Assembly: GCA_900299255.1 (NCBI GenBank)
Contig: OMJB01000064.1
Location: 1-64,000, forward strand
Direction: 5' to 3'
Source: Sphingobacteriales bacterium
GTDB taxonomy: Bacteria > Bacteroidota > Bacteroidia > Chitinophagales > Chitinophagaceae
Length of the DNA stretch: 64,000 bases
Below, piece by piece: positions 9,044 to 18,329 of the stretch; within the stretch, counting starts at the first letter, position 1; each line of letters opens with the position of its first letter. Both the position numbers and the translations under genes were made by a program. The notes below the pieces were generated by a model, which saw nothing but the letters and a program-made list of their open reading frames with translations, did not search any database and was not told the DNA's origin.

Positions 9044-10018
9044 ATGCAAACAATGCTCTCGATTGAAATACCTCAGCTGCCACGGCCCATTACCTATACC
9101 GATAAGGTATTGCTGGCAGGCTCTTGTTTTACCGAGCATATTTCAGACAGGTTGCTGCAGCATAAATTCAATGTGTTGTCAAATCCCAACGGTATTCTGT
9201 TCAACCCGCTTAGTGTGGTATCGGCAATTGATGGATATTTATCCGGCAGGCAGTACAGCAAAAACGAACTCTTTTATCTTAATGAACTCTGGAACAGCTG
9301 GGATCATCATACACGCTTTTCAGACATAGATGCAGATGCAGCATTGAATGGAATAAACGCATCACAATCTCGTGCGGCTGATTTTATTAGTTCGGCTGAC
9401 TGGGTGGTAATTACACTTGGTTCAGCCTTTCAATACTATCTGAAGGAGACTGGGCAGCCTGTATCGAACAATCACCGTGCGCCAGCACAATGGTTCGAGA
9501 AACGCTTACTGGCAATAGATGAAATTATCAGGGCAACAGCAATGGTTCTGGAAAAATTATTCAGTGTAAACCCGGCTGCGAATGTGCTCTTCACCATAAG
9601 CCCAGTGAGGCATATAAGAGATGGTGTAACTGAAAATAATCGAAGCAAGGCCCGGCTGATTGAAGCGGTGCATTGCCTCTGTGATCAGTTTGAGAAAGCA
9701 TGGTATTTTCCGGCCTATGAGATCGTCATTGATGTGCTCAGAGATTACCGGTACTATGATATTGATTTTGTTCACCCCAACTATCCGGCAACAGCATATG
9801 TATGGGAGCGATTTGTGAACAGCTGCATATCACCTGAAACCACAGCAATAATGAAACAGGTGCAGGAAATAACCACAGCAAAGGCACACCGCCCGAGGTT
9901 TCCGCAAACGGAAGCACACAGAAAATTCAGGGAAGGCTATGCAGGGAAAGTGAAAGCACTCTCGCAAAATTATCCTTTTCTGGATCTGAGCGCAGAAGCA
10001 GCATTTTTTGCTGGCTGA
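9044..10018 (+). CDS. GSCFA domain protein
   Basis: A 324-aa member of the GSCFA family, named for the motif seen here as AGSCFTEH (about residues 26-33). Further family blocks are NPNGILFNPLS, WVVITLGSAFQYY, NVLFTISPVRHIRDG and DFVHPNYPATAYVWERF. The Ser in GSCF and the late Asp/His in DFVHP recall the SGNH-hydrolase layout, so an esterase role on a cell-surface glycan or lipid is plausible but unproven. The ATG at 9044 is directly after a -7 element; ATG 9053 is an alternative that leaves a short leader. It lies next to a membrane protein of glycosyltransferase type. Confidence 0.8.
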   Translation: MQTMLSIEIPQLPRPITYTDKVLLAGSCFTEHISDRLLQHKFNVLSNPNGILFNPLSVVSAIDGYLSGRQYSKNELFYLNELWNSWDHHTRFSDIDADAALNGINASQSRAADFISSADWVVITLGSAFQYYLKETGQPVSNNHRAPAQWFEKRLLAIDEIIRATAMVLEKLFSVNPAANVLFTISPVRHIRDGVTENNRSKARLIEAVHCLCDQFEKAWYFPAYEIVIDVLRDYRYYDIDFVHPNYPATAYVWERFVNSCISPETTAIMKQVQEITTAKAHRPRFPQTEAHRKFREGYAGKVKALSQNYPFLDLSAEAAFFAG

Positions 10019-10039
10019 TAACGCTGTATCAGAGGGGTT

Positions 10040-11497
10040 TTAGGCCAGAGGCGTACCCGGAGCAAGTTCTTGCTCGTCTTTTATTTTCTTGTCGAGGATG
10101 ATGAGCATTGCCAGTGGGATGTAAAACAACGCGGCCACTTTATGTGTTTCTATCAGTTCAGAAAAAAAGTTGTTGATAAATCCAACCGCCAGGGTCATTG
10201 TTAGGCCGATGGTAACGATACGGTAGAATCGGTCCTTGAAACGATGGTACATTTTCTGTGCCTTGGCAAAAATAACAACAATCAGCAGTGCATACAGCAA
10301 CATCGCCGGCCAGCCCTGTTCCACCAGCATGTACAGAAAGTAATTGTGTGTGGTGGAATGTTCGGGGTTGCGGCTTACATACGTCTGAAAAGCGGTAACA
10401 GCATAGGGTTTGTAATAGTAGTAAAATGCCCTGGGCCCGTAGCCGGTGATGGGGCGGTCATTGCTCATACGCACAGCAGCGATCCAGCGGTACAGGCGCT
10501 CCATGGATGACATATCCTTGCCACGGAATGTTGCAATCAGGTGATCGGTAAAGTTTTTGTGCATATAGGTTTTGTTGTAATCGGGCCGGAACTCAATATA
10601 CTTGTTGTTAGGCACCATGTAGCAAAACAGCAATATGATCATGCCGTAAAATGCAGGCATAATGAAATTAACCAGCCGCATTCTGATAGCCAGGCCAACC
10701 ACAACTGCAAATCCAATACCAATTACCGCGGCACGGGCATAAGAAAAAATGATGCCCGCAATAAAAATGAGAATTACAATAGACAGGACAAATTTCACAA
10801 AAAAGCCTTTCCCCCTCGAAAGCGGCCAGGCTATCAGCAGCAGAGGAAAGAACATGGATATCACCGTTGAATAATCCACATGATTGTAATAGAGCCCGCT
10901 CATGGATTTCTGCACCTTATCAAAGCTGAAATGCAGCATGGAATGGTGGATGAGAATTACAATAATGGTGATTAGCATCGGTACCAGCAACACATAGAAG
11001 CCCTTAATAAAATCTTTCTTCTCTCTGAATATCCATACCGGCATTACGAAAAAGCATGCCAGCAGCCAGCTCTTGGCCAGCAGGAACTTGAATGAGAAGA
11101 ACATCATCTTTGAGAAGATGACGGCTACTATGGTCCAGATGAACTGCAGTACCACAATAAAATTTAGTTTATCTTCCCACCACCACTTAGGCAGCGATGA
11201 CGGGTTGCGCGCAAATACCAGTACAGACAGCAGCAGGAAGATCCACATCAGCGGCTCATCGGGCAGCGTGATGGCCATTGTGTCGTTGGAAAAGTTAATC
11301 TGAATTGATGCCGGGATAGTAAAAAGAAAAACCCAGTATGCCAGCTGCCAGTTAACCCCTACCAGCACAAAATACAAATAGGCGACAGGTGCCAGCAGAA
11401 TGAAGTAATTGCCCGTATAGGTAAAAAGGATTACCGATGCGAATAACAACGCAAATGAAGCAAAATTGAACAGATTGTTTTTTATTGCAGCGATCAT
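10040..11497 (-). CDS. O-antigen ligase/polymerase-like membrane protein (Wzy_C family)
   Basis: A 485-aa integral membrane protein with roughly 11-12 hydrophobic segments. A large periplasmic loop near residues 300-390 contains RLYRWIAAVRMSNDRPITGYGPRAF and STTHNYFLYMLVEQG. The R..W..A..M....P..G.G....F..Y and late H-N-x-(F/Y)-L motifs are the signature of the O-antigen ligase/Wzy_C family, which transfers or polymerises lipid-linked glycans in the periplasm. Its ATG overlaps the stop of the upstream Wzz-like gene by 4 bp (ATGA), so they form one operon of polymerase/ligase and chain-length partners. Confidence 0.8.
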   Translation of the reverse strand: MIAAIKNNLFNFASFALLFASVILFTYTGNYFILLAPVAYLYFVLVGVNWQLAYWVFLFTIPASIQINFSNDTMAITLPDEPLMWIFLLLSVLVFARNPSSLPKWWWEDKLNFIVVLQFIWTIVAVIFSKMMFFSFKFLLAKSWLLACFFVMPVWIFREKKDFIKGFYVLLVPMLITIIVILIHHSMLHFSFDKVQKSMSGLYYNHVDYSTVISMFFPLLLIAWPLSRGKGFFVKFVLSIVILIFIAGIIFSYARAAVIGIGFAVVVGLAIRMRLVNFIMPAFYGMIILLFCYMVPNNKYIEFRPDYNKTYMHKNFTDHLIATFRGKDMSSMERLYRWIAAVRMSNDRPITGYGPRAFYYYYKPYAVTAFQTYVSRNPEHSTTHNYFLYMLVEQGWPAMLLYALLIVVIFAKAQKMYHRFKDRFYRIVTIGLTMTLAVGFINNFFSELIETHKVAALFYIPLAMLIILDKKIKDEQELAPGTPLA

Positions 11498-12468
11498 CCT
11501 TTCAGCGCTTCATTGAGCTTGCGGTAATATGCCATAAACAGCACAAATACTATTACGAAAAACAGGCCCACCGATCCGCACATTACAGAAGTCATTAATG
11601 CCGTTGGCCCCGTTGGCCCGGTTGGGGGTACGGCTCTGGTTATCACTTTAAGATAATCAATGGAATCGCTTATAGCAGCTGAATATTCATTCATCAGCGA
11701 AATATAATGCGCTCTGTCGCTTACCAGCTGGTCTTTTACAGATTCTACATTCTGAATTTCTTCTATTGCTTTTCCGTATCCTTTGCCTCCGCCCTTCACT
11801 TCTCCGCTCATCAGATTCTGACGGGCAGGGCTAATGATGTTATAAATGCCGTATTTGTCGCGTAGGTTAGCAAGGGTATCAGTAAGCGAGTTGATAGAGC
11901 TGTCCAGCTGTTTTACTTTCATGCTGATAGATATCCCCATTCCCTTCTTCATCGAAGTGTAGTAATGGCGGAATGTTTCTTCGAGCACTTTTACCGACAT
12001 GTTTACTACTCCGGCAGCGGTTATCGGGTCATATGCAATGTAGGATACAACTATGTCTTTGTATTCTGTCCTTTTCAGATTGAAGTTCTTGCTAAATACA
12101 TTCATGTACATAGCATGAGCGGTATCGTTGCTGATGCCTCCGAACTTATAAATTTTATCAAAGTCGCAGTTGCGTATAATGCGGTCACGCACGGTATCAG
12201 AATTGCCCAGTGCAGTCACACGGTCCAGGTCATCGTCGCCGCCAAAGTAATCAACATAGCGGGTTTCGTATGAACGGAACAGGGTATGGCGGTCTCCATA
12301 GAGAGGGTTATTCACCAGAAACCGGGCTTCAGCCCTGTACTTTTTCTTTTTGACCACCGAAAACAGGCAGCCAACTGCCGCTGCCAGCACTGTAATAATG
12401 ATGATCAGGCGTTTTTGTTTTTGTATCGCCCTGATAGATTCTATCAGGTCAAAGCTGGGTGCTGCCAT
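11494..12468 (-). CDS. Wzz-type polysaccharide chain-length/co-polymerase protein, copy 2
   Basis: This 324-aa protein has the Wzz layout: a short cytoplasmic N-terminus, a membrane helix at about residues 18-38, a large periplasmic helical domain (NNPLYGDRHTLFRSY; LDSSINSLTDTLANLRDKYGIYNIISPARQNLM), then a Pro-rich segment (AVPPTGPTGPTA) and a second membrane helix near 290-312. There is no cytoplasmic tyrosine kinase domain. It is clearly paralogous to the gene immediately upstream; both share SLINSLTD/SSINSLTD, NKYGIYDI/DKYGIYNI and SPAR. It is translationally coupled to the O-antigen ligase-like gene downstream. Its likely role is control of glycan chain length in the inner membrane. Confidence 0.8.
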   Translation of the reverse strand: MAAPSFDLIESIRAIQKQKRLIIIITVLAAAVGCLFSVVKKKKYRAEARFLVNNPLYGDRHTLFRSYETRYVDYFGGDDDLDRVTALGNSDTVRDRIIRNCDFDKIYKFGGISNDTAHAMYMNVFSKNFNLKRTEYKDIVVSYIAYDPITAAGVVNMSVKVLEETFRHYYTSMKKGMGISISMKVKQLDSSINSLTDTLANLRDKYGIYNIISPARQNLMSGEVKGGGKGYGKAIEEIQNVESVKDQLVSDRAHYISLMNEYSAAISDSIDYLKVITRAVPPTGPTGPTALMTSVMCGSVGLFFVIVFVLFMAYYRKLNEALKG

Positions 12469-12553
12469 TTATTTTTTCAGTTAGTATAATTCCAAAGTGT
12501 GTGTTTCTATAAAATGCACTGCTGTTACTGTAATATATGCTCCACCAATCTGA

Positions 12554-13516
12554 TTACTTCCGCTGCCTTTTCATGGCATCAGCAAATGCCATGATCAGTG
12601 TAGAGAAAAAGAAACCCAGAAAACCACATGCCAGCACCGTGTACAAACCTCCGATACCCTTAGGACTTACAGGTGGTCTGGCTACCGATACAACTTTTAT
12701 CAGTGGCATTTCATTCAGCTTCGTTCCTGTTTTGTACTGGTTCACCAATGTAGTTTGTTTGGCCCTGTTTGTAACAATTTCGTCCTTCATAGACTCAATG
12801 TTCTGAATCATTTCAATGCCACGGGCATATTCGCTATTCCCTGATTCCCTCATTTTACCTATCATCAGGTTGTAACGGGCCGGGCTCATGATGTCATAGA
12901 TACCGTATTTGTTGCGCAATGCCACCAGGCTGTCTGTAAGTGAATTAATAAGGCTGTCTTCCTCATTAATCCTTTCCGTTAGTGACTGCGCCATAGAGCG
13001 CCTCATCTCCTTATAGTACTCATTGTAAGAGTCTTCAAGTACACGCACACATTCGTTAGCTACATCTGCCGCACGCTCGGGTACTACGTCCACATACGAA
13101 ACAATAAGGCTTTTGTATTCGGTACGCGTAATATTGAAATTTTTACTGAACCTGCGTGATAGTTGCTGCTCCCCCTTTCGGTTGCCAGGATCAAGGCCGT
13201 ATGCCTCGGCTAATTTCATGTTTTTAATCACTTTGCTTTGTACAATATCTGCTTCGCACATCAGCATGGCGCGGTCTATATCGTCTTCATTGGCAAAGTA
13301 ATCTATGAGCTTTGTATCTGTATTATATATAAAGTTGCGGTCGGCATACATAGGGTTGCGTACCACAAATTCAGTTTTGCCTTCAAACTTTTTTGGACCG
13401 GCCAGGTAAAATACCGCACCTGCCACGGCAACGCCGAACGTGACCAGAATAATCACATTTCTGTGTTTACGGACACTATCAGCCACATCCGTTAATCTCA
13501 AACCTGCTTCAGACAT
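12554..13516 (-). CDS. Wzz-type polysaccharide chain-length/co-polymerase protein, copy 1
   Basis: 320 aa with the same layout as its downstream neighbour: membrane helix near residues 18-37, periplasmic domain (RNPMYADRNFIYNTDTKLID; EDSLINSLTDSLVALRNKYG), Pro-containing segment (VARPPVSPKG) and a second membrane helix near 288-310. Spacing to copy 2 is 85 bp. The pair appears to have arisen by duplication and diverged, because identity is confined to blocks. Two co-expressed copies could form a mixed oligomer, or set two chain lengths for the ligase/polymerase encoded at the end of the operon. Both roles are inferred. Confidence 0.8.
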   Translation of the reverse strand: MSEAGLRLTDVADSVRKHRNVIILVTFGVAVAGAVFYLAGPKKFEGKTEFVVRNPMYADRNFIYNTDTKLIDYFANEDDIDRAMLMCEADIVQSKVIKNMKLAEAYGLDPGNRKGEQQLSRRFSKNFNITRTEYKSLIVSYVDVVPERAADVANECVRVLEDSYNEYYKEMRRSMAQSLTERINEEDSLINSLTDSLVALRNKYGIYDIMSPARYNLMIGKMRESGNSEYARGIEMIQNIESMKDEIVTNRAKQTTLVNQYKTGTKLNEMPLIKVVSVARPPVSPKGIGGLYTVLACGFLGFFFSTLIMAFADAMKRQRK

Positions 13517-13587
13517 CTTGGTATTGGTCTTTTAAAACTTTAAACTTATGAAATTTATGGCAAACGTTTGTATAATAAATGTGATTA

Positions 13588-14673
13588 TTATATTACAGTT
13601 TCGCCAGCCTGCATTTTTTCCGCATTCTCAGCAAACTGCAGCGCATCTATCATTTCCTGAATATTGCCGTTCATGAAATCGTCCAGGTTATAATTGGTCA
13701 TGTTGATGCGGTGATCGGTAATACGCCCCTGCGGGTAGTTGTAGGTTCTGATCTTGGCAGAGCGGTCGCCGGTGCTTACCAGGCTCTTACGCCTGCGGCT
13801 TATCTCGTCCTCCTGCTTACGCACCTGCTCTTCATACAGGCGTGTACGCATCATATTCATTGCCTTTTCACGGTTGCCCAGCTGAGAGCGTTCTGTCTGG
13901 CACATCACCACCGTACCGGTAGGAATATGCGTTAATATTACTTTGGTTTCTACTTTGTTTACGTTCTGGCCACCTGCACCACCGCTTCGGGCAGTTTCCA
14001 TCTTCACATCGCTTTCTTTTAGCTCAAAATCAATCTCCTCGGCCTCAGGCATAACCGCCACCGTGGCTGCCGATGTGTGCACCCTTCCGCTGGCCTCAGT
14101 AGCGGGCACACGCTGCACGCGGTGAACGCCGCTTTCAAACTTAAGCGTGCCATACACGTCTTCACCAATTACTTCCAGTTGAACCTCTTTAAAACCACCA
14201 ACTGTACCTTCTGTTTCAGATACCAGCGATACCTTCCAGCCTTTGCGCTCACAGTAGCGGGTATACATACGCAGCAGGTCGCCTGCAAAAATACTGGCCT
14301 CGTCTCCGCCGGTGCCAGCACGAACTTCAATAATTGCATTCTTTTCGTCCTGCGGATCCTTAGGAATAAGCAAGTCTCTGATCTGTGTTTCCAGTTCTTC
14401 CTTCTGTAATTCCAGTTTTTCCATGTCATCCTTGGCCATGGAGCGCAGGCCTTCATCGCTTTCGGTTTCCAGCACTTCTTTGGCAAAATCCAGGCTGTCA
14501 AGGCAGTTGCGGTATAGCTTGTTTACCGCAACTATCTTTTCCATTTTACGGTACTCCTTGCTAATCTGTGAAAAACGTTTATTATCGCTTACTATCTCCG
14601 GATTGGTCAGGGCTACGCCCAGGTCGTCAAACCGGGCATTGATAGCCTCCAACTTTTCTACAATAGAACTCAT
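13588..14673 (-). CDS. prfA: Peptide chain release factor 1
   Basis: 361 aa, the normal length for RF1. It recognises UAA/UAG stop codons and triggers peptide release on the ribosome. The codon-recognition tripeptide PAT is at 190-192 within [19 protein letters not shown], and the catalytic GGQ is at 234-236 in [19 protein letters not shown] rather than SPF separates it from RF2. The gene has its own near-perfect promoter and a leader of about 45 bases. It is not co-directional with hemK/prmC in this window. Confidence 0.97.
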   Translation of the reverse strand: MSSIVEKLEAINARFDDLGVALTNPEIVSDNKRFSQISKEYRKMEKIVAVNKLYRNCLDSLDFAKEVLETESDEGLRSMAKDDMEKLELQKEELETQIRDLLIPKDPQDEKNAIIEVRAGTGGDEASIFAGDLLRMYTRYCERKGWKVSLVSETEGTVGGFKEVQLEVIGEDVYGTLKFESGVHRVQRVPATEASGRVHTSAATVAVMPEAEEIDFELKESDVKMETARSGGAGGQNVNKVETKVILTHIPTGTVVMCQTERSQLGNREKAMNMMRTRLYEEQVRKQEDEISRRRKSLVSTGDRSAKIRTYNYPQGRITDHRINMTNYNLDDFMNGNIQEMIDALQFAENAEKMQAGETVI

Positions 14674-14720
14674 TTTAGCTTATAAAATATTAAAATAAAA
14701 CCCCAACTCATTCGGGCGGG

Positions 14721-14751
14721 CAAAGGTACGCCGATAAAACCTTTATTCAAA
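14721..14751 (-). promoter_or_regulatory. Consensus Bacteroidota promoter for prfA
   Basis: On the minus strand TTTG (plus 14748-14751), a 19-bp spacer and TACCTTTG (plus 14721-14728) match the phylum consensus TTTG-N19-TAnnTTTG exactly. This is the cleanest promoter in the window. Confidence 0.75.
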
Positions 14752-14859
14752 TTATTGGGCACGGTTGATGTTGTTGCGTGTTTGTGCCGGGCGTATGGCG
14801 TGGCGCTTTGTTAATCTAACTTAATAAGTTACCTTTATCTGAAATTTAAACCAGTAGGA

Positions 14860-15321
14860 ATGAAGCAATCTAGATTACTTTTAACCCTTGCCCTTGTGGC
14901 ACTTTTTGGTTTGTCGGGTTGTATAAAAAATATTATCACGTTAGCCAGTACTACAAACAGCTCTTATACAATGCTGGCATACGTAAATGGTGCTCCTGTT
15001 AGCCTGGATCTCTGTAACGCGGTTATTGTAGATGGGAAGCTGGTTATTTCGGGCTCAAGCTCTGGTAGTACCGAAGGTGCTCCGCATATTGCCTTAACAA
15101 TTTATGCCTGGAATGGCACTACCGGTAACACAGGGTTTACCATTCCTAACGGCACCAATGCTTATGCCGAGTACAGTGCTGGCATCGGATCGAATCAGGT
15201 ATCTTATTCAGGGTATGTATCAATAACAACTGTTACCAATACCGATGTTGTGGGCAACTTTACTTTTGACTGCGCTGGCGCATCGGTTACAGGTGGTACG
15301 TTTGCCGCCAAGCGAATGTAA
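14860..15321 (+). CDS. Hypothetical lipoprotein (153 aa)
   Basis: The N-terminus MKQSRLLLTLALVALFGLSGC is a lipoprotein signal peptide with lipobox LSGC (Cys 21), so the protein should be lipid-anchored. The rest is a Gly/Ser/Thr/Asn-rich, probably all-beta domain with two further Cys residues (SLDLCNAV and TFDCAGA) that could pair. I do not recognise the family. It is a single gene ending 22 bp before a strong hairpin terminator. Confidence 0.75.
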   Translation: MKQSRLLLTLALVALFGLSGCIKNIITLASTTNSSYTMLAYVNGAPVSLDLCNAVIVDGKLVISGSSSGSTEGAPHIALTIYAWNGTTGNTGFTIPNGTNAYAEYSAGIGSNQVSYSGYVSITTVTNTDVVGNFTFDCAGASVTGGTFAAKRM

Positions 15322-15343
15322 TTGATCAATATTCAATAGTAGT

Positions 15344-15371
15344 AATAAAGCCGCCTTTTGGCGGCTTTATT
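15344..15371. terminator. Intrinsic terminator, 12-bp perfect stem
   Basis: AATAAAGCCGCC and GGCGGCTTTATT pair perfectly around a TTTT loop, with T-rich and A-rich flanks. It ends the lipoprotein gene transcript and is symmetric enough to work in both directions. Confidence 0.85.
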
Positions 15372-15845
15372 GTATTTATGCGAGATACATTGTCTTACAA
15401 ATCCCCAATATTTAATCCACGATGTACTCGGTGCTAGTTAGTACATGCATTGCCCTGCATTATATCATTACGCCATTCAATATTAACTGGAATTGCTCGC
15501 GTAAAAAAAGAGAAAATGAGAATGAGGGAAAAAAAGCAACAAATTAATTAACACACTAAAAAATATCAATATGTATATCGGCTTTAATGTTTGGCATCAA
15601 ATCAATGTTCGAATAAATTGAATAGTCATGAACGGGTATATATTGCAAATAAAAAATGTGCAAATGATTGTGGTGATAAAACAAACAAGAATATTAATCT
15701 GATCATCAATAATCTCAGGAAATGGTCACAATTTGGTATACTAGCCTATTTATTACAATTTTCATTCACCACACTCACACTTCCAAAAAAATTTATGGAT
15801 TTGCGGGAATTACTATTATTTTTGTTCCGGAAATCTTAACATTCA
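15372..15845. other. A+T-rich intergenic stretch, no convincing gene
   Basis: This 474-bp gap is very A+T-rich. The only sizeable open frame (TTG 15591 to 15839) would give an 82-residue Asn/Lys-rich protein with no recognisable family and no good start, so I do not call it. A possible -7 element sits at its right end. Confidence 0.4.
15817..15824 (+). promoter_or_regulatory. -7 element (TATTTTTG) upstream of the small membrane protein
   Basis: TATTTTTG matches TAnnTTTG exactly and ends 21 bp before the ATG at 15846. No TTTG lies at the ideal -33 spacing, so the call rests on the -7 box alone. Confidence 0.35.
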
Positions 15846-16061
15846 ATGGATCAACATACTAACCACGAGATCGAAATAGATAATCCCGGAGATATTGAGC
15901 TGGATAAGCCCAGCAAATCGCGTTTCCTGTTTTTATTGAGTTTCTTCGGTTTTTTCATTTTCGCATGGGCTGGCTGTTACAATCTGCACGAGCATAAATA
16001 TCAGAAACCTGATACTACGCCCGTACCGGAAAACACCCTCTACGAACCCAAGTATAAATAA
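15846..16061 (+). CDS. Small single-span membrane protein (71 aa)
   Basis: The protein has an acidic N-terminus (MDQHTNHEIEIDNPGDIELD), one hydrophobic span of about 18 residues (FLFLLSFFGFFIFAWAG, near 27-44) and a short polar C-terminal tail rich in Pro (DTTPVPENTLYEPKYK). I do not recognise a family. It ends 21 bp before a family 2 glycosyltransferase on the same strand, so it may be a small partner or simply the first gene of the unit. Confidence 0.6.
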   Translation: MDQHTNHEIEIDNPGDIELDKPSKSRFLFLLSFFGFFIFAWAGCYNLHEHKYQKPDTTPVPENTLYEPKYK

Positions 16062-16082
16062 TCAGACAGCACATCCTCTGCT

Positions 16083-17129
16083 ATGATTGTATGCCAAAAG
16101 GATACGGCCGTTGTAATATTGAGTTACAATGGCACCAAATGGCATGAACTCTTTTTGCCCAAAATTGTTGAAGAAGCAAATACCGGCTACGACGTAATAC
16201 TCGCAGACAATGCTTCTACTGATGGCACGCTGGAGTATGTACAAAAAAACTTCCCCTCCGTTAAGACGCTACAGATACCCGTAAACCATGGCTTTGCCAA
16301 TGGCTACTACGAGGCGCTGAAGCAGATAAAGGCAAAGTATTTCGTTTTACTCAGTGCTGATTTTGAAGTAACGCAGGGTTGGTTTCCACCATTGCATGCA
16401 GCCATGGAGCGCGATGCAATGCTTGCGGCATGCCAGCCCAAAATTCGCTACTGGCGTGAGCGTGAGAGCTTTGAGTATGCAGGTGCCGGTGGTGCCTTTA
16501 TGGACAATTACGGATATCTCTTTTGCCGCGGCCGCATCTTCTTCGACCTGGAGAAAGACAACGGCCAGTATGACGACAATATAGAAGTATTCTGGGCATC
16601 GGGTGGCTGCTTCATGGTTCGTGCCGACCTATATGAGCAGGTAGGCGGACTGGATAATGAACTCTATGCACATATGGAGGAAGTGGACCTCTGCTGGCGG
16701 TTAAAAAATGCCGGTTACAAAATTGGTTATGTAGGCAAGAGTATGGTATACCATGTAGGCGGCAGCGTTATCAGTTACGGCAGCACACAAAAGCTGTATT
16801 ATAATTTCCGCAACAACCTCATCTTGCTGTTCAAGAACGAACGGAGTTCAAAGCTGCTGTGGCTATTCCCTCTCAGGCTAATACTCGATGGGGTAGCAGG
16901 GCTCAGGCTGCTGTTAACCGGCCAGTTCAGGCAAACTTACACGATAATTAAAGCGCATTTCCATTTTTATGGCAGCCTGGACAAGTGGCGCAAACGCCGC
17001 AGGGAAAACCAGAAGCTGATTACTGTGCGCAATGAAGAAGGTATTTACAGGCGCAGTATTATTAAAGACTATTTTCTTCTCGGCCGTAAAAAATTCTCAG
17101 ACCTAGGCTGGAAGCCCAAGCCCCTCTAA
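16083..17129 (+). CDS. Family 2 glycosyltransferase (rhamnosyltransferase-like)
   Basis: 348 aa with a GT-A fold. The nucleotide-binding N-terminus has VVILSYNG and LADNASTDGTLEYV, followed by the metal-site region LLSADFEV and the acceptor-side block GGLDNELYAHMEEVDLCWRLKNAGYKIGYV. The ED residues of the last motif are the usual catalytic-base region in this family. There is no multi-span membrane domain. It would transfer a sugar from a nucleotide donor onto a lipid-linked or surface glycan on the cytoplasmic face. Sugar and acceptor cannot be read from sequence. It follows the 71-aa membrane protein. Confidence 0.88.
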   Translation: MIVCQKDTAVVILSYNGTKWHELFLPKIVEEANTGYDVILADNASTDGTLEYVQKNFPSVKTLQIPVNHGFANGYYEALKQIKAKYFVLLSADFEVTQGWFPPLHAAMERDAMLAACQPKIRYWRERESFEYAGAGGAFMDNYGYLFCRGRIFFDLEKDNGQYDDNIEVFWASGGCFMVRADLYEQVGGLDNELYAHMEEVDLCWRLKNAGYKIGYVGKSMVYHVGGSVISYGSTQKLYYNFRNNLILLFKNERSSKLLWLFPLRLILDGVAGLRLLLTGQFRQTYTIIKAHFHFYGSLDKWRKRRRENQKLITVRNEEGIYRRSIIKDYFLLGRKKFSDLGWKPKPL

Positions 17130-17269
17130 TCTGATAATAAAACCTGTACTGAACAGCCGTTCAAAGCCATTCAGATTTTTTCATCATTTGGTTTATGCCG
17201 CGTGCAGCAATGATTTAATCACAAAACCCCATACCCTCCAAATAATAATATCAAACAAACCACCCAACT

Positions 17270-17309
17270 AATCAACCAATCAACCAATCAACCAATCAAC
17301 CAATCAACC
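17270..17309 (+). repeat. Tandem octamer array (AATCAACC)x5
   Basis: Five perfect head-to-tail copies of AATCAACC lie in the 213-bp gap between a glycosyltransferase and doxX, ending about 30 bp before the doxX start. The same octamer array, with matching flanks (CT before, ACCAA[A/T]CCCCTA after), occurs at 63308-63384. Confidence 0.9.
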
Positions 17310-17342
17310 AAACCCCTATCTTTATCATTCAATTATTAAACC

Positions 17343-17750
17343 ATGGCACTTTTCTCACAACTGGGTAACTATAAAAATTTCGGCCTGCTGGTAATGCGTG
17401 CTGGCCTTGGTATTATGATGTTTATGCACGGCCTGCCCAAGCTTACCGGAGGAATACCCAAATGGGAGGCATTGGGGCATGATATGAGTTACCTGCATAT
17501 TCACTTTATGCCTGCCTTCTGGGGGTTTATGTGCGCAGTAACTGAGTGTATTGGTGGGTTGTTTTGTGTGCTGGGTTTATGGTTCAGGTTTGTGTGTATA
17601 CTCATGTTTATTAATTTTGTGGTTGCTGTATTGTCTCACATGGCTGCGGGCGATGGTATCATGGGTGCCTCACATGCCATAGAGCTGGTTTTTGTTTTCT
17701 TCGGGCTTACTTTTGTAGGAGCAGGCACTTTGTCTATAGACAAAAGTTAA
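17343..17750 (+). CDS. DoxX family membrane protein
   Basis: 135 aa with four hydrophobic spans. The DoxX signature is present: LLVMRAGLGIMMFMHGLPKLTGG near the start and ECIGGLFCVLGLWFR in the middle. DoxX/DoxD proteins are small inner-membrane proteins, some linked to redox or thiol chemistry, but most members are uncharacterised. It is a single gene. The octamer repeat array lies immediately upstream, close to where a promoter would be; a TATCTTTA sequence between the array and the ATG is one base off a -7 element. Confidence 0.85.
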   Translation: MALFSQLGNYKNFGLLVMRAGLGIMMFMHGLPKLTGGIPKWEALGHDMSYLHIHFMPAFWGFMCAVTECIGGLFCVLGLWFRFVCILMFINFVVAVLSHMAAGDGIMGASHAIELVFVFFGLTFVGAGTLSIDKS

Positions 17751-17810
17751 AAAATACTTAGCCCCTGATAGTTTTTTATTTTCATCGTACCTTTAAAAAA
17801 ATTATTTTCA

Positions 17811-18317
17811 ATGAAAGCTTTCTTATTTGCATTAATGCTGGTACCTGTTGTTAGTTTTGCACAGGCTGATTCTAAAGACCGTAAAATTGACCCTACCGAA
17901 GTAAAGAGTGATGGTAAACTGGTTTTTGTACATGCCGCTAAAACAAAAACACAGCCAGCTGTAAGAAAAGAAGGAGACAAGAGAAAGCTGAAGGACGACG
18001 AAATTTATGTGGGAGATGTTACCTTCCATATTGGTGGTAATGACCTTAAGGCGGATAGTGCAATTATGTACACCAACGATGGCGTACTTTCTATGTATAA
18101 CTTTTCGATAACCAATCCGGTATCTTTTACATTCAAAGGAGATAATCTGATATTCACTAAAGAGACTGTTAAAGCGGTGCTTCAGTCGGGTATAAAAATC
18201 ACTACACTCAATGGCGATGTTGTGGGTACATCAGATAATATGGAAATTGATTTTGGGTACGAGATAGGAAAGGTAATAGGCGGAAGCATCACGCCACCCG
18301 ACCCTGAAAAGAAATAG
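17811..18317 (+). CDS. Secreted hypothetical protein, possibly OstA/LptA-like
   Basis: 168 aa with a signal peptide (MKAFLFALMLVPVVSFAQA). The mature region alternates hydrophobic and polar residues (DLKADSAIMYTNDGVLSMYNF, SFTFKGDNLIFTKETVKAV, TTLNGDVVGTSDNMEIDF). This recalls the beta-jellyroll repeats of OstA/LptA proteins that shuttle LPS through the periplasm. The likeness is one of pattern, not motif, so it is a suggestion only. It is co-directional with doxX (60-bp gap) and converges on a short secreted-protein gene. Confidence 0.6.
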   Translation: MKAFLFALMLVPVVSFAQADSKDRKIDPTEVKSDGKLVFVHAAKTKTQPAVRKEGDKRKLKDDEIYVGDVTFHIGGNDLKADSAIMYTNDGVLSMYNFSITNPVSFTFKGDNLIFTKETVKAVLQSGIKITTLNGDVVGTSDNMEIDFGYEIGKVIGGSITPPDPEKK

Positions 18318-18329
18318 CTGGCTTACAAT

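Noticed and set aside
15591-15839. 82-residue open frame with TTG start in an A+T-rich gap
   Set aside because: Asn/Lys-rich composition follows the base composition, there is no recognisable domain or proper start, and a promoter-like box for the next gene lies inside it.
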